Below, one piece after another: positions 63,047-64,000 of a DNA stretch of 64,000 nt. Numbering within the stretch: position 1 is the stretch's first letter; the number at the start of each line of letters is the position of its first letter. The notes below the pieces were generated by a model. It had not been told where the DNA came from. It saw nothing but the letters and a program-made list of their open reading frames with translations, and ran no database searches. Source of the stretch: Niastella vici (GTDB lineage: Bacteria; Bacteroidota; Bacteroidia; Chitinophagales; Chitinophagaceae); the NCBI RefSeq assembly GCF_002077945.1, contig NZ_LVYD01000113.1:124001-188000 (forward strand), in the 5' to 3' direction. The translations under genes and the position numbers were made by a program.

Positions 63047-64000
63047 CTACTCTTTAATAATTGTCCTGACTACATTACCCGCTCCCTGGTTCACTTTTAC
63101 GAAATAGGAACCGGGCGCCAGTCTCGAAATATCGATGGTATGCCTACTGCCCTGGGCATTAGCCGAATACATCAATTGCCCATTCGCATTATACACCTGT
63201 ATAGTTGCTTTTTCTTTGAAATAAACGGTCACCTGTTTTTGAGCCGGATTGGGCGTTATCAACAAGGTGTTTTGTTCAGTGGTTGTTGTGCCGTTTTCGG
63301 TGGTAACCATTCTTGCACCTGAAACAGGAACGAGTTGCCATTGCTGATTGGCGGCGGCGAGGTACGTCCACTGTTGAACAAGCGCGCCATCTGCTGTGGA
63401 ACCACCGTTTACATCGAGGCATTTGCCACTATGTACCGGAGTAATGCGATAATACCCATTACCGGCAGGAATAAAGGTGAACCGTTGATTATTGCCGCCA
63501 GTGGATGTCCAGATCTGCACTTTGGCGCCATCGGCGGTGGAAGCGGAATTTATATCCAGCGCTTTTCCACTGCCTACGCCGGTTACCATATAGCTGCCGC
63601 TGCTTTGGAACGCCAGGGTCCACTGTTGGCATGCACAGGTGTTCGCCGTCCATTGTTGTACCTGGCTGCCATTGGCGGTTCCATTGTTTAGTACATCGAG
63701 CGCCTTGCCACTGTGCCGGGCATAGATCTTATAGGTGCCATTGGCAACAGTATTCGCCACAAAGGGATCGCGGGTAAAGGTCAATGAGCCAAAGCCCAGT
63801 TGATCGAATCCGCCACTGGCGGTGCCATAATTGCCACCGCCACCTTCGGGCCTGTGCAGCTGAGCATAGGCGGCCATACCGGGCACAGCTATTCCGAGGC
63901 GATTGGCATAATGGTTATACACCATTTCCCAAACCGGGCGCAGATTGCCCCTGCTGGCGTCAGAAATAACTGTTTGCGACATTTGCGCACAATTTTGACC
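63047..64000 (-). CDS. Alginate-lyase-like protein with ricin-type lectin and T9SS tail (3' part, cut by window edge)
   Basis: The C-terminal 318 residues of a larger secreted enzyme; the frame stays open past the right edge, so the in-window ATG at 63982 is internal. The first 75 residues (VWEMVYNHYANRLG, RPEGGGGNYGTASGGFDQLG, FGSLTFTRDPF) match the end of alginate-lyase-family (PF05426-type) catalytic domains as recalled. A ricin-type beta-trefoil (about 80-215) with three QxW-like repeats (VQQWTANTCACQQWTL, VQIWTSTGGNNQRFTF, VQQWTYLAAANQQWQL) binds sugar. A T9SS type-A sorting domain (LLITPNPAQKQVTVYF to VVRTIIKE) ends it. It belongs to a unit of its own, ending at a strong terminator. Confidence 0.85.
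   Translation of the reverse strand, partial: GQNCAQMSQTVISDASRGNLRPVWEMVYNHYANRLGIAVPGMAAYAQLHRPEGGGGNYGTASGGFDQLGFGSLTFTRDPFVANTVANGTYKIYARHSGKALDVLNNGTANGSQVQQWTANTCACQQWTLAFQSSGSYMVTGVGSGKALDINSASTADGAKVQIWTSTGGNNQRFTFIPAGNGYYRITPVHSGKCLDVNGGSTADGALVQQWTYLAAANQQWQLVPVSGARMVTTENGTTTTEQNTLLITPNPAQKQVTVYFKEKATIQVYNANGQLMYSANAQGSRHTIDISRLAPGSYFVKVNQGAGNVVRTIIKE

Overview
The window reads as chromosomal DNA of a Bacteroidota member, most likely a Chitinophagaceae (Chitinophaga/Niastella type). The grounds are SusC/SusD pairs, a one-protein hybrid two-component regulator, type IX secretion (T9SS) C-terminal sorting domains, a UpxY-type NusG paralogue, Bacteroidota-style TTG/TAnnTTTG promoter matches, and many short degenerate phrase repeats between genes. 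No rRNA, tRNA, CRISPR array, intact insertion sequence or phage was seen.

Layout. (1) 1-3.0 kb: the 5' part of a TonB-dependent receptor, an ECF sigma factor and a DoxX-like membrane protein, all minus strand. (2) 3.2-10.5 kb: gene remnants, a lipoprotein, three small proteins of unknown function and a tandem pair of lipoprotein PQQ-dependent sugar dehydrogenases. (3) 11.2-13.4 kb: two plus-strand polysaccharide lyases of the heparin-lyase-I fold family. (4) 13.4-43.6 kb: a minus-strand exopolysaccharide (EPS) operon of about 30 kb. It starts with a UpxY antiterminator and runs through Wza, Wzc tyrosine kinase, a uronate epimerase, Wzx flippase, glycosyltransferases, Wzy polymerase, two P-loop proteins, a polysaccharide deacetylase, an AlgD-like dehydrogenase, a methyltransferase, the initiating sugar-phosphate transferase, a 1489-residue Ig-repeat T9SS protein, an SDR lacking its active site, a DegT aminotransferase and two FemAB/BcsL-like acyltransferases. 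(5) 43.6-44.8 kb: a gene-poor leader holding three degenerate copies of one element. (6) 44.8-62.8 kb: a polysaccharide utilisation locus (PUL) with HTCS regulator, two tandem SusC/SusD pairs, a CHRD lipoprotein, a beta-helix glycosidase and a GH97 enzyme. (7) 63.0-64.0 kb: the 3' end of an alginate-lyase-like protein with a ricin-type lectin and T9SS tail.

How the parts may work together. The EPS operon encodes a Wzx/Wzy/Wza/Wzc pathway whose repeat unit probably contains uronic acid. The lyases converging on its 3' end could trim or recycle that polymer (inference). The PUL is a separate import and degradation system under its own HTCS, with a candidate operator (a 20-bp-phased direct repeat) upstream of the first susC.

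Most unusual features: the repeated leader upstream of upxY, C-terminal tails of three operon proteins encoded by intergenic-type simple repeats, a WbpP-like epimerase with an in-frame active-site deletion, the FemAB-FemAB-DegT-SDR cassette, and a nucleotidyltransferase/thymidylate-kinase-like fusion. All calls come from reading the sequence by eye; no database search was run.
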